A stretch of DNA of 64,000 nucleotides from Chimaeribacter coloradensis (GCF_002858715.1 NZ_PJZH01000001.1:248001-312000), one strand, 5' to 3'. Positions 17,949 to 27,077 are shown, numbered from the stretch's first letter. Notes: generated by a model from the letters alone, not told the origin. Program-made: numbers and translations.

Positions 17949-19055
17949 TTATTTGTCGTTAAACAGCCCTTTCAGGGCATGGGGCTCGCAACGCTTATAC
18001 TGCGGCGGCGCAATCGCCTTGGCACCCAGTTTAGCCGCCGCATGCCACGGCCAGCGCGGGTCATACAGGATGCCGCGCGCCAGCGCCACCAGATCTGCCT
18101 GCCCGGTTGCCACAATGGCGTCCGCCTGCTCCGGTTCGGTGATCAGGCCGACCGCAATCACCGGCATCTTCACCGCCTGGCGGATGCGATCGGCAAACGG
18201 CACCTGATAGTTCGGGCTGACGCTGATCTTCTGTGCCGTGGCGTTCCCGCCGCTGGAGACGTGGATGTAGCTGCAACCCAGCTCATCCAGCGCTTTAGCC
18301 AGCGCCACTGACTGCTCCAGATCCCAGCCGCCTTCTTCCACCCAGTCGGTGGCGGAGATCCGCACGCCGATCGGCTTGTCGGCCGGGAAGGCGTCACGCA
18401 GGGCCTGATAGACCTCCAGCACCAGCCGCATACGGTTCTGTAACGAGCCGCCGTACTGGTCGGTACGCTGGTTGGAAAGCGGCGACAGGAACTGGTGCAG
18501 CAGGTAGCCGTGGGCGGCGTGCAGCTCCAGCAGGTCGAAGCCCAGCCGGTCAGCGCGTTTGGCCGCAGCCACATACGCCTCTTTCAGCGCATCGATGCGT
18601 TCCTGCGTCATCGCTTCTGGCGTTTCATCCTGCTCAGGATTGTAGGGGATGGCAGACGGTGCCACGGTTTTCCAGCCGCCCGGCTGGCCGTCAGGAATGG
18701 ACTCACCGCCCTCCCAGGGGCGCTTACAGGAAGCTTTGCGCCCGGCATGGCCGAGCTGGATGCCGAGCGGCATGGTGCTGTGCTCGCGGATCGCTTTCAC
18801 CACGCCCGAGAGCGCCTGTTCGGTTTCATCGTCCCACAGGCCGAGGTCCTGTTGCGTAATACGGCCTACCGCTTCAACCGCCGTGGCTTCCACAATCAGC
18901 AGCCCGGCACCGGAGAGCGCCAGGTTGCCGAGGTGGATGGTATGCCAGGAGGTGGCTTTGCCGTCGTCAGAAGAGTACTGGCACATCGGGGCGATCACGA
19001 TGCGGTTCGGCAATGTCAGGGAACCCAGGCGGAAAGGTGTAAATAGCTGACTCAT
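17949..19055 (-). CDS. NADH:flavin oxidoreductase, old yellow enzyme (YqjM/XenA class)
   Basis: 367 residues from ATG 19055 (GAGG upstream). A single FMN-binding TIM barrel. PMCQYS places Cys25 and Tyr28 as in the YqjM/XenA-type class, His179 and His182 (LELHAAHGYLLHQF) are the substrate-binding pair, and NQRTDQYGGSL plus ARGILYDPRWP form the FMN-site signatures. Such enzymes reduce activated C=C bonds of enones, nitroesters and similar electrophiles with NAD(P)H. It is divergent from trhO and absent from this spot in E. coli, where nemA is elsewhere and of another class. No regulator gene is adjacent. Confidence 0.92.
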   Translation of the reverse strand: MSQLFTPFRLGSLTLPNRIVIAPMCQYSSDDGKATSWHTIHLGNLALSGAGLLIVEATAVEAVGRITQQDLGLWDDETEQALSGVVKAIREHSTMPLGIQLGHAGRKASCKRPWEGGESIPDGQPGGWKTVAPSAIPYNPEQDETPEAMTQERIDALKEAYVAAAKRADRLGFDLLELHAAHGYLLHQFLSPLSNQRTDQYGGSLQNRMRLVLEVYQALRDAFPADKPIGVRISATDWVEEGGWDLEQSVALAKALDELGCSYIHVSSGGNATAQKISVSPNYQVPFADRIRQAVKMPVIAVGLITEPEQADAIVATGQADLVALARGILYDPRWPWHAAAKLGAKAIAPPQYKRCEPHALKGLFNDK

Positions 19056-19352
19056 GGAGACCTCGCTTGTCAAAAAAGAAAGGAAAGGGGGCACATTGTT
19101 GCGGCACGGCTGCCCCCTCGCCGGAGATAAACAGTTTTAGTTCTATCTATAACAAGGCTTATCGCTTTTTGCCCTGACGTCAACCTGCCGGGCGGCAACA
19201 AATTGTTTCCGGATGGCCGGCGGCGGAAAAGCCGCCATTCATTGGTTATGGTGATGTTTTGGAAAAAACTATCATGTATCATACGCCCCCGTTTATGCCC
19301 GCTGCGGCGGCGCGCTGTCTATTTACCGCTTAACTCCCCAGGAACGTACACC

Positions 19353-20411
19353 ATGCCAGTGTTACATAACCAGATTTCCAACGAAGAGCTGAAAGCGCGG
19401 ATGTTGGCCGAAACCGAGCCGCGTACCACGGTCTCTTTCTATAAATACTTCACCCTTGATGACCCGAAAGCGTTCCGCGACGCCCTCTATCTGGCGTTTA
19501 AAGCGGAACAGGTCTTTGGCCGCGTCTATGTGGCAAAAGAGGGGATCAACGCCCAGATTAGCGTGCCGCAGAGCCGCTTTGAGGCGTTCAGACAGGCGCT
19601 GTTCGCCAGCCACCCGGCGCTGGATCAGGTGCGTCTGAACATCGCGCTGGAAGATGACGGGAAATCGTTCTGGGTGCTGCGCATGAAAGTGCGTGAGCGT
19701 ATTGTGGCCGACGGGATCGACGATGAGAGCTTTGACCCATCCCGGGTGGGGGAGTACCTGAAAGCCGATCAGGTCAACCAGATGATTGATGACCCGGACA
19801 CGCTGTTTGTCGACATGCGTAACCACTACGAGTACGAAGTCGGCCACTTTGAAAATGCCCTTGAGGTGCCGTCCGACACCTTCCGCGAGCAGCTGCCGAT
19901 GGCAGTAGAGATGCTGCAGGACCAGAAAGACAAAAACATTGTGATGTACTGCACCGGCGGCATCCGCTGTGAAAAGGCCAGCGCTTACATGCTGCATCAC
20001 GGCTTTAAAAACATCTATCACGTGGAGGGCGGCATTATCGAGTACACCCGCCGGGCGCGTGAGCAGGGGCTGCCGCTGAAATTCATCGGTAAGAACTTTG
20101 TGTTTGATGAGCGGATGGGGGAGCGCATCTCTGACGATGTGATCGCCCAGTGCCACCAGTGCGGAGAGCCGTGCGACAGCCACACCAATTGCAAAAATGA
20201 TGGCTGCCACCTGCTGTTCATCCAGTGCCCGCGCTGTGCCGCCGCCTTTGAGGGCTGCTGCAGCGCCCTCTGCCAGGAAGAGCTGGCCCTGCCACCGGAA
20301 GAGCAGCGCGCGCGCCGCGCCGGCCGCGAAAACGGCAATAAGATCTTCAACAAGTCCAAAGGCCTGTTGCGCCCGCGTTTGCAGATCCCGGCCCCGGAGA
20401 GCGACAGCTGA
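19353..20411 (+). CDS. trhO: tRNA uridine-34 hydroxylase TrhO (YceA), rhodanese family
   Basis: 352 residues from ATG 19353 (MPVLHN, as in E. coli). An N-terminal acylphosphatase-like domain, then a rhodanese domain with catalytic Cys200 in [13 protein letters not shown], then a Cys-rich C-terminal zinc-type region ([19 protein letters not shown]). TrhO uses oxygen to make 5-hydroxyuridine at the wobble position of tRNAs. The frame is open 50 codons upstream, but those residues do not match the family. The last ~15 residues differ from E. coli. A bidirectional terminator follows. Confidence 0.96.
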   Translation: MPVLHNQISNEELKARMLAETEPRTTVSFYKYFTLDDPKAFRDALYLAFKAEQVFGRVYVAKEGINAQISVPQSRFEAFRQALFASHPALDQVRLNIALEDDGKSFWVLRMKVRERIVADGIDDESFDPSRVGEYLKADQVNQMIDDPDTLFVDMRNHYEYEVGHFENALEVPSDTFREQLPMAVEMLQDQKDKNIVMYCTGGIRCEKASAYMLHHGFKNIYHVEGGIIEYTRRAREQGLPLKFIGKNFVFDERMGERISDDVIAQCHQCGEPCDSHTNCKNDGCHLLFIQCPRCAAAFEGCCSALCQEELALPPEEQRARRAGRENGNKIFNKSKGLLRPRLQIPAPESDS

Positions 20412-20429
20412 TCCTGCCCGGCAAAACAA

Positions 20430-20457
20430 AAAAGGTCACCTCAGGTGACCTTTTTTA
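20430..20457. terminator. Bidirectional terminator between trhO and yceI
   Basis: Stem AAAAGGTCACCT / AGGTGACCTTTT with T-run, between convergent genes; serves both strands. Confidence 0.9.
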
Positions 20458-20468
20458 TGGCGTAAAAC

Positions 20469-21065
20469 TTACTTCGGCCTGACCCCTTCCAGCGAGATAA
20501 TCAGCTCCACATTCTGGGAAGCCGGGCCCAGTTTGGTATTGATGTTGTAATCCTTCAGCGCGAATTCCCCTTCGGCCTCAAACCCGGCGCGGTAGGAGCC
20601 CCACGGGTCATCACCCTGGCCAATCAGTTTCGCTTCCAGCGTCAGCGGCTTGGTGACACCGTTCAGGGTAAAATCACCGGTAATTTTCAGTTCGTCACCC
20701 TCTTTTTCCACCTTGGTGGAGACAAAGGTCGCCTGCGGGTATTTGCCGGTGTTCAGGAAGTCGGCGCTGCGCAGGTGCTTATCACGCTCTGCATGGTTGG
20801 TGTCGAGGCTGTTGGTATTGATGGTGACATTCACCTTGTCTGACGCGGGGTTCTGTTCGTCATAGGTAAAGGTGCCGTCGAAGTCTTTGAAACTGCCGTA
20901 GATCCAGCTGTAGCCCAGATGTTTGATGCGGAACTGCAGAAAGGCGTGCTGCCCCTCTTTATCAATTTTATAGTCAGCCGCCACGGCGCTCCCGGCGCTC
21001 ATCAGCAGGGTAGCCAGTGTCAGGCCCAGGGCGCGCTTTTTCAGTCGCGGAATCATCGTCAGCAT
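20469..21065 (-). CDS. yceI: YceI-family periplasmic lipid-binding-type protein
   Basis: 198 residues from ATG 21065, which has GGAG six bases upstream. A signal peptide ends at AVA-ADYKID. The mature domain is the YceI lipocalin-like barrel and closely matches E. coli YceI ([35 protein letters not shown]). It is a base-induced periplasmic protein; relatives bind polyisoprenoids. The short gap after yceJ means co-transcription, as in E. coli. A start four codons upstream (21077) is possible but has a weaker site. Confidence 0.94.
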   Translation of the reverse strand: MLTMIPRLKKRALGLTLATLLMSAGSAVAADYKIDKEGQHAFLQFRIKHLGYSWIYGSFKDFDGTFTYDEQNPASDKVNVTINTNSLDTNHAERDKHLRSADFLNTGKYPQATFVSTKVEKEGDELKITGDFTLNGVTKPLTLEAKLIGQGDDPWGSYRAGFEAEGEFALKDYNINTKLGPASQNVELIISLEGVRPK

Positions 21066-21095
21066 AGCAATCTCCATGTTACCAGTAGGTGAATA

Positions 21096-21650
21096 TCAAG
21101 GGGCACGGCGACCCAGCATCCGTTTAAGGGTGACATCGCCATCAATAAAGTGGTGTTTCAGGGCCGCCAGCGCATGAAGAACGGAGAGCAATACCACCGC
21201 CCACGCCAGCCACAGGTGCAGGGTACCGGCCAGGTCAGTCTGTTCCGGCCCAAGGGTCATCAATGCCGGGACGCTGAACCAGCCGAACACACTGATCGGC
21301 TGCCCTTCCGCGGTGGCAATCAGGTAGCCGGTCACCAGAATGCCGAGCAGGCCCGCCAGCAGCAGCAGATGGGCGGCGGTAGCCGCGATGCGCGTGACGG
21401 CGCTGTAACTGCTGAGCGGCAGGGGCGGCGGGGAGACAAACCGCCAGAGAATGCGGAACAGGATCAACGCAAACAGCAGCACCCCGACGCTCTTATGCAG
21501 CTCAGGTGCCCGGTGATACCAGACGTCGTAATAGCCCAGGGTGACCATCCAGAGGCCGAGCGCGAACATGCCGTAAATGACCAGCGCGGCCAGCCAGTGG
21601 ATCACGATGCTGGTATGGCCGAAGGCCTGCGTATCATTTTTAAAGCTCAT
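21096..21650 (-). CDS. yceJ: Cytochrome b561 family protein YceJ
   Basis: 184 residues, four helices of the CybB/b561 fold with haem-ligand histidines at about His18 (VIHWLAA) and His52 (ELHKSVG) and further His in the last helices. Close to E. coli YceJ. An inner-membrane di-haem electron carrier, probably feeding from quinol. First gene of the yceJ-yceI unit, with 30 bases between yceJ stop and yceI start. AT-rich upstream DNA holds the promoter. Confidence 0.93.
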   Translation of the reverse strand: MSFKNDTQAFGHTSIVIHWLAALVIYGMFALGLWMVTLGYYDVWYHRAPELHKSVGVLLFALILFRILWRFVSPPPLPLSSYSAVTRIAATAAHLLLLAGLLGILVTGYLIATAEGQPISVFGWFSVPALMTLGPEQTDLAGTLHLWLAWAVVLLSVLHALAALKHHFIDGDVTLKRMLGRRAP

Positions 21651-22029
21651 CTTGGGACCTTTACCAGGCGGTAACGAATTTTTAAAAAATAGACATCTGA
21701 TTTTACAAAATCAACGCTTATTTTATATTTGTAATCAAATAAAAGCGTCCTTCATAAATTTTGATTTATTTACCGCCATCTTATTCAGTGGCTTCGGCGA
21801 AATAAGTCAGGGTAAATAATCGGGAAGATAAAAGAGAAAGAGGCGGGCCGCGCAAATTGTCAATAAATGTCAGGAGTTTGTCAGTGAAAACTGAAATAAC
21901 GGAATAAGCCCGGATTATTCAGCTATTGCCGGAAAGCGCAAAAGAAAAGATAAAAGGGATAAATAGGAAACATGGCAGGTGAAAAACGGGGCCTCAGGAA
22001 AGAAAGCCTCCTGACGCCCCGGATTATTG
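21651..22029. other. AT-rich intergenic stretch upstream of yceJ
   Basis: No gene supported. AT-rich, so it stands out against the neighbours, and contains the yceJ promoter region and, at its far end, the terminator of the LuxR-type gene (21982-22020). Confidence 0.5.
21982..22020 (-). terminator. Terminator of the LuxR-type gene
   Basis: An 11-base stem with one mismatch (GGGGC.TCAGG arms) and TTTTT on the minus-strand 3' side, ten bases after the stop. Confidence 0.85.
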
Positions 22030-22674
22030 TCATACGGGGCAAGGCAGGCTGGGGACGCGCTCTTCCGGTGTGGGAAAGAAGTAGGGCGGGTAGATCACAT
22101 ATTTAAGCACGTGATAAAGAAAACAGAATTCCAGCCGGTTACGTACCATCAGCTTCCGGATCGCTTGGCGTTTATGCACGTAGACTGTGCGGCCGCAAAT
22201 ACCGAGCTTTTTGGCAATCTCATGATTGGTGTACTGCGCCATCCATAACGCGACCACGGCCAGCTCCTGACGGCTATATAAGTAGCCGTTACTGTTGCGC
22301 CTGAACAGGGGCGGCGGCTGAACAGGGTCACTTAACAGATGCAATAACGGCAACAGACATTTTTTATTCATCAGCGACACCCGGCCGGAAAGGGCAATAG
22401 GCTCTGCTGCGGTGGGGTAAGGGGCATCCACATAAATATAGATCCGGGCATTGCCGCAGGCCTGAAAGAAATCGATAAGCTGGGGAAATTCGCCGCCGCA
22501 GCGGCAATAGTGGGTCAGATTAATGATTACCACATCCGGGCGAAACGTGGCCAGGCGCGGCAGGCTCTGCTCCACGGAGTCTGCATGTTCCGTGAGGATA
22601 TAGGGATATTTTTCAAAAAAGCAGCAGGCACCCAAGAGGGTAAAGACACAGCTGTCAATTATCATGATTCGCAT
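22030..22674 (-). CDS. LuxR-type regulator with degenerate receiver (RcsA-like layout)
   Basis: 214 residues from ATG 22674 (GAGGAGA upstream). Residues 1-115 resemble a CheY-like receiver, but the place of the phospho-acceptor Asp (DVVIIN-LTHY) holds Asn52, so phosphorylation is unlikely. Residues 132-185 form a LuxR/GerE HTH (YSRQELAVVALW, NHEIAKKLGICGRTVYVHKRQAIRKL). This is the layout of RcsA-type accessory regulators, which often work as heterodimers with a true response regulator; that partner role is inference. No sensor gene is adjacent. It is AT-rich compared with its neighbours, is absent here in E. coli, and looks acquired. Unusual cysteines: CC at 17-18, C.C at 57-59. Confidence 0.8.
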   Translation of the reverse strand: MRIMIIDSCVFTLLGACCFFEKYPYILTEHADSVEQSLPRLATFRPDVVIINLTHYCRCGGEFPQLIDFFQACGNARIYIYVDAPYPTAAEPIALSGRVSLMNKKCLLPLLHLLSDPVQPPPLFRRNSNGYLYSRQELAVVALWMAQYTNHEIAKKLGICGRTVYVHKRQAIRKLMVRNRLEFCFLYHVLKYVIYPPYFFPTPEERVPSLPCPV

Positions 22675-22782
22675 TTGCTGCTCTCCTCGGCAAAAAGGAA
22701 AATCCATTTTCTACAAACGGGCAAAATAATCCGAACGCATGGCAGCGTCAATTCTGAAAAAATAGGGGTGAAAGGATATAAT

Positions 22783-22818
22783 TTCCGAATATATAGAGGA
22801 TTTATATATTCCGGAATA
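22783..22818. promoter_or_regulatory. Large AT-rich inverted repeat upstream of the LuxR-type gene
   Basis: Arms TTCCGAATATATA and TATATATTCCGGAA around a 7-base loop; the right arm overlaps a perfect 12-base palindrome TATTCCGGAATA (22807-22818). About 110 bases upstream of the regulator start, a plausible operator. A partial resemblance to the RcsAB box (AGAATATTCCTA type) is noted but not claimed. Confidence 0.45.
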
Positions 22819-22847
22819 AATAATAGATGACGTTTATTAATTGGCCG

Positions 22848-22870
22848 GGCAGCCGCACAGGGCGGCTGCC
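22848..22870 (-). terminator. Likely terminator of solA
   Basis: Stem GGCAGCCGC / GCGGCTGCC directly after the solA stop; on the minus strand only a weak T-run (CCAATTAATAAA) follows. Confidence 0.55.
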
Positions 22871-22876
22871 GGATAA

Positions 22877-23992
22877 TCAGGCAAAGCGGGCGAGGCTGAA
22901 CGGGGTAAGATCAAAGGGAACAGGCTGGTCATCAGCAAACAGCGCGGCTATCTCCCCCAGTACGCTGGCAAATTTAAATCCGTGCCCGCTCAGGCCGGTC
23001 ACCACCATCGCCTGCGGGCAGCCGGGCAGGGTATCAATAATGAAATCTTCATCCGGCGACATATCGTAGGTGCAGGCTTCCCCATGCAGGCAGACCCCGA
23101 CGCCCGGCAGGAAACGCCGCAGGAAACGGAAGACTTCAGTGCCGTCCTCCGCCACGGTGCCGAAGGGCTTACGCTGCTCCGGGGCGGAGATGGGCTGTCC
23201 GCCCTGGTGCTTGCCCAGCTTCAGCCCCTCTTTACCGGCCGGGAAGCCGTAATAGTGCTCGTTCTCTGCCATCTCCGCGGTAAAGGCCGGGAAGTGGTTC
23301 TCTTCGCTGTAACGGCCATCCGCCTGATGCCAGGAGAATACCTTACGCACGGGCTGCACCGGCAGCGAAGGCAGCAACGCCTTGACCCAGGTACCGGCAC
23401 TGATTACCACTTTCCGGGCGGTAAACGCGCCTTCCGGGGTGGTGATGCGCATACCTTGCTCCAGCGGGGTCACCTCTGTGACCGGGCAGTTAAACAGCTG
23501 GGCACAGCCCGCTTCGCGTGCCAGCCGGATATAGCCCTCAATCGCCTGTTCACATTGCAGCACGCCCGAGCGCGGCTCAAAGAGCCCGATGAACCCGTCC
23601 GGCACACTGAACACCGGCCAGCGCGCCTGCACCTGGTCAGGGCCAAGCAGCTCAATGGGCAGCCCATACGTCTCTGCGCTGCGGCGCACATTGGCCAGAA
23701 AAGCAGACTCTGCCGGGCCGAGGTTCAGCACCCCGCATGGGCGAAATATCCGCTCGCCGGTGAGTTCCGCCAGTTGCTCCCACAACGCCTGCGCCCGCAA
23801 TACCAGCGGGACGTAGCGCTCCCCTTCGCCATAGGCATGGCGGATGATGCGCGTCTGGCCGTGGTGGCTCGCGCCTTTATGGGGAGGCATGGCGCTGTCG
23901 ATCATCAGCACCTTCAGGCCGGTCTGGGTGGCATAAAAGCCTGCCGCTGCGCCAACTGAACCGCTGCCGACAATGATCAGATCATATTCCAT
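22877..23992 (-). CDS. solA: N-methyl-L-tryptophan oxidase (SolA)
   Basis: 371 residues. An N-terminal FAD Rossmann motif ([18 protein letters not shown]) and the monomeric sarcosine oxidase fold. Cys307 in [17 protein letters not shown] is the cysteine that carries covalently bound FAD. SolA demethylates N-methyl-tryptophan to tryptophan with formation of formaldehyde and hydrogen peroxide. Same relative place as in E. coli, near bssS and dinI. Confidence 0.94.
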   Translation of the reverse strand: MEYDLIIVGSGSVGAAAGFYATQTGLKVLMIDSAMPPHKGASHHGQTRIIRHAYGEGERYVPLVLRAQALWEQLAELTGERIFRPCGVLNLGPAESAFLANVRRSAETYGLPIELLGPDQVQARWPVFSVPDGFIGLFEPRSGVLQCEQAIEGYIRLAREAGCAQLFNCPVTEVTPLEQGMRITTPEGAFTARKVVISAGTWVKALLPSLPVQPVRKVFSWHQADGRYSEENHFPAFTAEMAENEHYYGFPAGKEGLKLGKHQGGQPISAPEQRKPFGTVAEDGTEVFRFLRRFLPGVGVCLHGEACTYDMSPDEDFIIDTLPGCPQAMVVTGLSGHGFKFASVLGEIAALFADDQPVPFDLTPFSLARFA

Positions 23993-24105
23993 GGAGCTTG
24001 CTTCCTCGTGATTCAGGGTAAAAAGACCCTGCCATCATAGAGAGAGTGACCCGTTGTTGACAATCTGCCGGGGGGCAGAAAAAAGGGGGAGGGCCGGAAA
24101 TGCAA

Positions 24106-24131
24106 AAGGCACCCGGGTAACGGGTGCCTCA
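24106..24131 (-). terminator. Terminator of bssS
   Basis: Stem AGGCACCCG / CGGGTGCCT with a GGTAA loop and TTTTG on the minus-strand 3' side, about 20 bases after the bssS stop. Confidence 0.75.
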
Positions 24132-24150
24132 GACCAAGGGATAAACAACG

Positions 24151-24405
24151 TTAATGTTTGCGATGGTCAAGGTCCAGGTACTCATTGGATTCTATCTTTG
24201 CGATGCCGGCTTCAAGAATGGAAACAAGTTGCCGCGCCACATCCGTCGTTAACCATAACGTTCTGTCCACATGTGCTTCTTCTGGAGATTGGTCTGTTGA
24301 AGACAGGTAATGAAGACGGATCATCATGGCATCATAAACATCGACGGTACTGATATCCCAACCTACAAGCGGGTGTGTCTGAATAACTTCATCTTTTCTG
24401 TCCAT
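24151..24405 (-). CDS. bssS: Biofilm/stress regulator BssS (YceP)
   Basis: 84 residues. Strong match to E. coli BssS: EVIQTHPLVGWDISTVD, MIRLHY and TLWLTTDVARQLVSILEAGIAKIES. In E. coli its loss increases biofilm and affects indole uptake/AI-2 responses; the molecular action is unknown. Soluble, alpha/beta. AGAAGGGG lies before the ATG. Flanked by solA and dinI as in E. coli, with one extra small gene between bssS and dinI. Confidence 0.95.
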   Translation of the reverse strand: MDRKDEVIQTHPLVGWDISTVDVYDAMMIRLHYLSSTDQSPEEAHVDRTLWLTTDVARQLVSILEAGIAKIESNEYLDLDHRKH

Positions 24406-24630
24406 ATAGACCCCTTCTGTTGTAGTGACTAACGTGAGTGACTAACTGAGGAGCAATGCGGCTCTTTATGAAGTGAGCACCTAAGTATAAGCACGGGTGG
24501 CAGGTTTTTGGGAAGTAAAAGTTAAAGCGAGGGTAAAAAGAGGCCCGGATGGGTAAGAAGTGAACAGAATGCGGGGTTGTTCTCCTTTTTATAGCAGGAA
24601 CCTCCCCGGCAGGGCCGGAGAGGCTAAGGA

Positions 24631-24900
24631 TTACCCGGCAGAAGGCGTGATCACCGGCGCAATGCGTTTCTCCCACTCCTCCGCCAGCTGCGCAAAATGT
24701 TTTTGCGTCTCTTCATCCCGGTTTTGATTTTGCGATTCCAGTTTCAGGCTGTGAATCATTAATTGGGCTGATTTATCATCGTGACTGAAAGCCAGATAAG
24801 AGAACGCCGTCTCCAGCACGCTCAGCCGCCGTTGCTGATCGCGTATCAGCTCCAGCAGCTCGCCAAACGTCATTGCCTCTTCCGGTTTTTCGGCGGCCAT
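24631..24900 (-). CDS. Small helical protein of unknown function
   Basis: 89 residues with an excellent AGGAGGT site before ATG 24900. Predicted almost all-helical: EAMTFGELLELIRDQQRRLSVLE followed by LAFSHDDKSAQLMIHSLKLE and a charged C-terminal helix with heptad-like Leu/Ile spacing, so a short coiled coil is likely. It vaguely recalls E. coli YecF (DUF2594), but I do not claim this. It lies between bssS and dinI, on the same strand, with wide gaps on both sides, so it is probably transcribed alone. Confidence 0.7.
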   Translation of the reverse strand: MAAEKPEEAMTFGELLELIRDQQRRLSVLETAFSYLAFSHDDKSAQLMIHSLKLESQNQNRDEETQKHFAQLAEEWEKRIAPVITPSAG

Positions 24901-25059
24901 GTGCCTACCTCCTGTGTGAATACAAGCCAGACAGATAAGGGGCTGTTCCTGAAGCGATTCAGGAGCCTGCGCCCTGTTACACGCGACAGCGCTTAACGCT
25001 GAGAATGTAACATAATGCTACATCTGTCCGGGCAAGAAAAACAGGCTGGCCTGAGATAT

Positions 25060-25085
25060 AAAAAAGCCGGGAAGCGACGCCCGGC
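25060..25085 (-). terminator. Terminator of dinI
   Basis: Stem GCCGGG / CCCGGC and TTTTTT on the minus-strand 3' side, 18 bases after the stop. Confidence 0.85.
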
Positions 25086-25102
25086 AAAAAAACAGCAAGT
25101 GG

Positions 25103-25345
25103 TTAAAAGTCAGTGACGAACCAGTCATCGGCGCTTTCCCACGTTTGTTGTAATATCTCTTCGATCACGGCCCTGTCTGTTTTTGCCCCACCCAGCACCG
25201 AGAGATGGTTAGACCCGGCATAACGCACCTGGACGGCCACATCGGTAAACTGCTGGTTGAGGCGTTTACTCAATTCACCGGAGAGCGCTTCAAGCGCGCC
25301 CGCCGGCAGAGGTTTGGTTTTATCTACGGTCAGTTCAACACGCAT
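25103..25345 (-). CDS. dinI: DNA-damage-inducible protein DinI
   Basis: 80 residues, as in E. coli. MRVELTVDKTKPLPAGALEAL and the C-terminal acidic helix EILQQTWESADDWFV are conserved; that helix mimics DNA to bind RecA. DinI stabilises or inhibits RecA filaments and tunes UmuD/LexA cleavage. ATG 25345 is the start; a five-residue extension is rejected. A perfect LexA box lies 22 bases upstream, so it is an SOS gene. Confidence 0.95.
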   Translation of the reverse strand: MRVELTVDKTKPLPAGALEALSGELSKRLNQQFTDVAVQVRYAGSNHLSVLGGAKTDRAVIEEILQQTWESADDWFVTDF

Positions 25346-25367
25346 TGTGCACCCTCCCACCAGAATA

Positions 25368-25387
25368 TACTGTTAATTTATACAGTA
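25368..25387. promoter_or_regulatory. LexA box (SOS operator) of dinI
   Basis: TACTGTTAATTTATACAGTA fits the LexA consensus (CTG-N10-CAG with TACTGT flanks) exactly and lies just upstream of dinI, overlapping its promoter. Confidence 0.92.
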
Positions 25388-25433
25388 TAAAGGGCGGGCA
25401 CGCAAGCCTGTTTTAACACAGGCCGGACGCTGC

Positions 25434-26486
25434 TCAGGAGACGCGGGTGACGCGCCACGGCAGGGTCTGGCCGGCCAGGAACGGCACTACCGTATCACCG
25501 GCCACGGCGATCTCCTCCTCCTGCACCACCTCACTGCGGGTCAGCTCGATGAAACCGTCATTGACCGGCAAGCCGTAGAACTGTGGGCCGTTCAGCGAGG
25601 CGAACGCTTCCAGCTGGTCCAGCGCGCCCAGCTCTTCAAACACGGTGGCGTAGGCAGACATGGCCAGCGGGGCGTTGAAGCAGCCGGCACAGCCGCAGCT
25701 GGACTCTTTACGGTGGCGGGTATGGGGCGCGGAGTCGGTGCCGAGAAAGAAGCGGTCGCTGCCGCTGGCGACCGCACTGCGCAGCGCCTGCTGGTGGATG
25801 TTACGCTTCAGGATCGGCAGGCAGAACAGGTGCGGGCGGATACCGCCAACCAGCATATCGTTGCGGTTAAACATCAGATGCTGGGGGGTTACGGTGGCAC
25901 CCAGGTAGCGATCGCCGGCCAGGACATACTCAGCGGCGTCTTTGGTGGTGATGTGTTCAAAGACGATTTTCAGTGCCGGGAAGTGGCGGCGAATCGGCTC
26001 CATGATCTCGTCAATGAAACGCGCTTCACGGTCAAAAATATCCACGTGAGCGTGGGTCACTTCCCCATGGATCAGCAACGGCATGCCAATCTTCTGCATC
26101 GCCTCAAACAGCGGGTAAATGCCCGGCACATCTGTGACGCCGTGTGAGGAGTTGGTGGTGGCATTGGCCGGGTAGAGTTTTGCGGCGGTAAACACCCCTT
26201 GCTCAAACCCTTGCACCAGTTCACTGGCCGGCAGGGAATCCGTAAGGTAGCAGGTCATCAGCGGGGTAAAGTGGTGGCCGGCAGGCACAGCGGCCAGGAT
26301 GCGCTCCCGGTAGGCAATCGCTTGCGTCACCGAGGTCACAGGGGGCGTCAGGTTTGGCATAACGATCGCCCGGCCAAAAACATCACTGGTGTAAGGCACC
26401 ACGGTTCTGAGCATGTCATCATCGCGTAAGTGGATGTGCCAGTCGTCAGGGCGGCGGATCTTCAGAACTTGCGGTTGGGCGGTCAT
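25434..26486 (-). CDS. pyrC: Dihydroorotase PyrC
   Basis: 350 residues. Metal-binding HIHLRD gives His17/His19, Lys103 ([13 protein letters not shown]) is the carbamylated lysine, and further ligands lie in [17 protein letters not shown] and FEHITT. It closes carbamoyl-aspartate to dihydroorotate in pyrimidine synthesis, using two zinc ions. Type-II, E. coli-like, length as usual. ATG 26486 (MTAQPQ) is chosen; an extension upstream to 26528 is not like the family. In E. coli pyrC expression is set by pyrimidine-dependent start-site switching in the leader; I could not verify this here. Confidence 0.95.
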   Translation of the reverse strand: MTAQPQVLKIRRPDDWHIHLRDDDMLRTVVPYTSDVFGRAIVMPNLTPPVTSVTQAIAYRERILAAVPAGHHFTPLMTCYLTDSLPASELVQGFEQGVFTAAKLYPANATTNSSHGVTDVPGIYPLFEAMQKIGMPLLIHGEVTHAHVDIFDREARFIDEIMEPIRRHFPALKIVFEHITTKDAAEYVLAGDRYLGATVTPQHLMFNRNDMLVGGIRPHLFCLPILKRNIHQQALRSAVASGSDRFFLGTDSAPHTRHRKESSCGCAGCFNAPLAMSAYATVFEELGALDQLEAFASLNGPQFYGLPVNDGFIELTRSEVVQEEEIAVAGDTVVPFLAGQTLPWRVTRVS

Positions 26487-26699
26487 TTCACAACACTCCG
26501 GCATAAATGGAAAAGGCGTTAAAGGCATCAGCCGTGTTAACAGGCGATTTATGGCGGGGGGTAAGAATAAGCGTAAAGCGGATCAGATGCATCTGTTTGT
26601 TAATCCAAAGTTGAAATCACCGGCAGGATAGGGCCATAGTAACCCTATTCATCTGGCCGGCAGGGTGCTGCCCGGCATCGAAAATAAGGAGTCACAAGT

Positions 26700-26987
26700 A
26701 TGGAAGTGCGTGTCGTCGCAAGCCTGGTTGCCAAACCGGAATATCTGGAAGAGGTGGCCGCTACGCTGCATGAAATCATTGAGCCGAGCCGGCTGGAGGT
26801 CGGGTGCATTCAGTATGAGCTGCATCAGGATAACGAAGACCCGGCCTGCTTTGTGTTTTTTGAGCGCTGGCGCTCACAAGAGGCGCTTGATAAGCACAGC
26901 AACAGCGAGCACTTCGGCCGGTTTGCCAGCCAACTGGAAGGGAAGCTCGCCTCCCTGGATATCAAAACGTTAAAACAGATCGCCTGA
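26700..26987 (+). CDS. Antibiotic biosynthesis monooxygenase domain protein (YgiN-like)
   Basis: 95 residues, one ABM ferredoxin-like dimer domain: VVASLVAKPEYLEEVAATLHEIIEPSRLEVGCIQYELHQD in short, then FVFFERWRSQEALDKH and a C-terminal helix. The closest named E. coli protein is YgiN (quinol monooxygenase). Substrate here unproven. A GGAGTCAC site lies before ATG 26700. It is the only gene between pyrC and rne; E. coli carries a long block there. Confidence 0.9.
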   Translation: MEVRVVASLVAKPEYLEEVAATLHEIIEPSRLEVGCIQYELHQDNEDPACFVFFERWRSQEALDKHSNSEHFGRFASQLEGKLASLDIKTLKQIA

Positions 26988-27033
26988 CCCGCCGCCCGGC
27001 CGGTATTCTTTCCCTGCCGGCTGACGCGAGCCA

Positions 27034-27064
27034 TAAAAAAACCCGCCAAATGGCGGGTTTTGTT
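27034..27064. terminator. Bidirectional terminator between YgiN-like gene and rne
   Basis: Stem AAAACCCGCCA / TGGCGGGTTTT with T-run and A-run on each side, between convergent genes. Confidence 0.9.
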
Positions 27065-27077
27065 TTTTGCAGCGGCG

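Noticed and set aside
24061-24083. TCTGCC-GGGG-GGCAGA hairpin with A-run
   Set aside because: The A-run is on the wrong side for a minus-strand terminator, and no plus-strand gene ends here.
24389-24676. 95-residue minus-strand frame between bssS and the small helical gene
   Set aside because: Poor ribosome-binding site, no similarity, and it overlaps both real genes.
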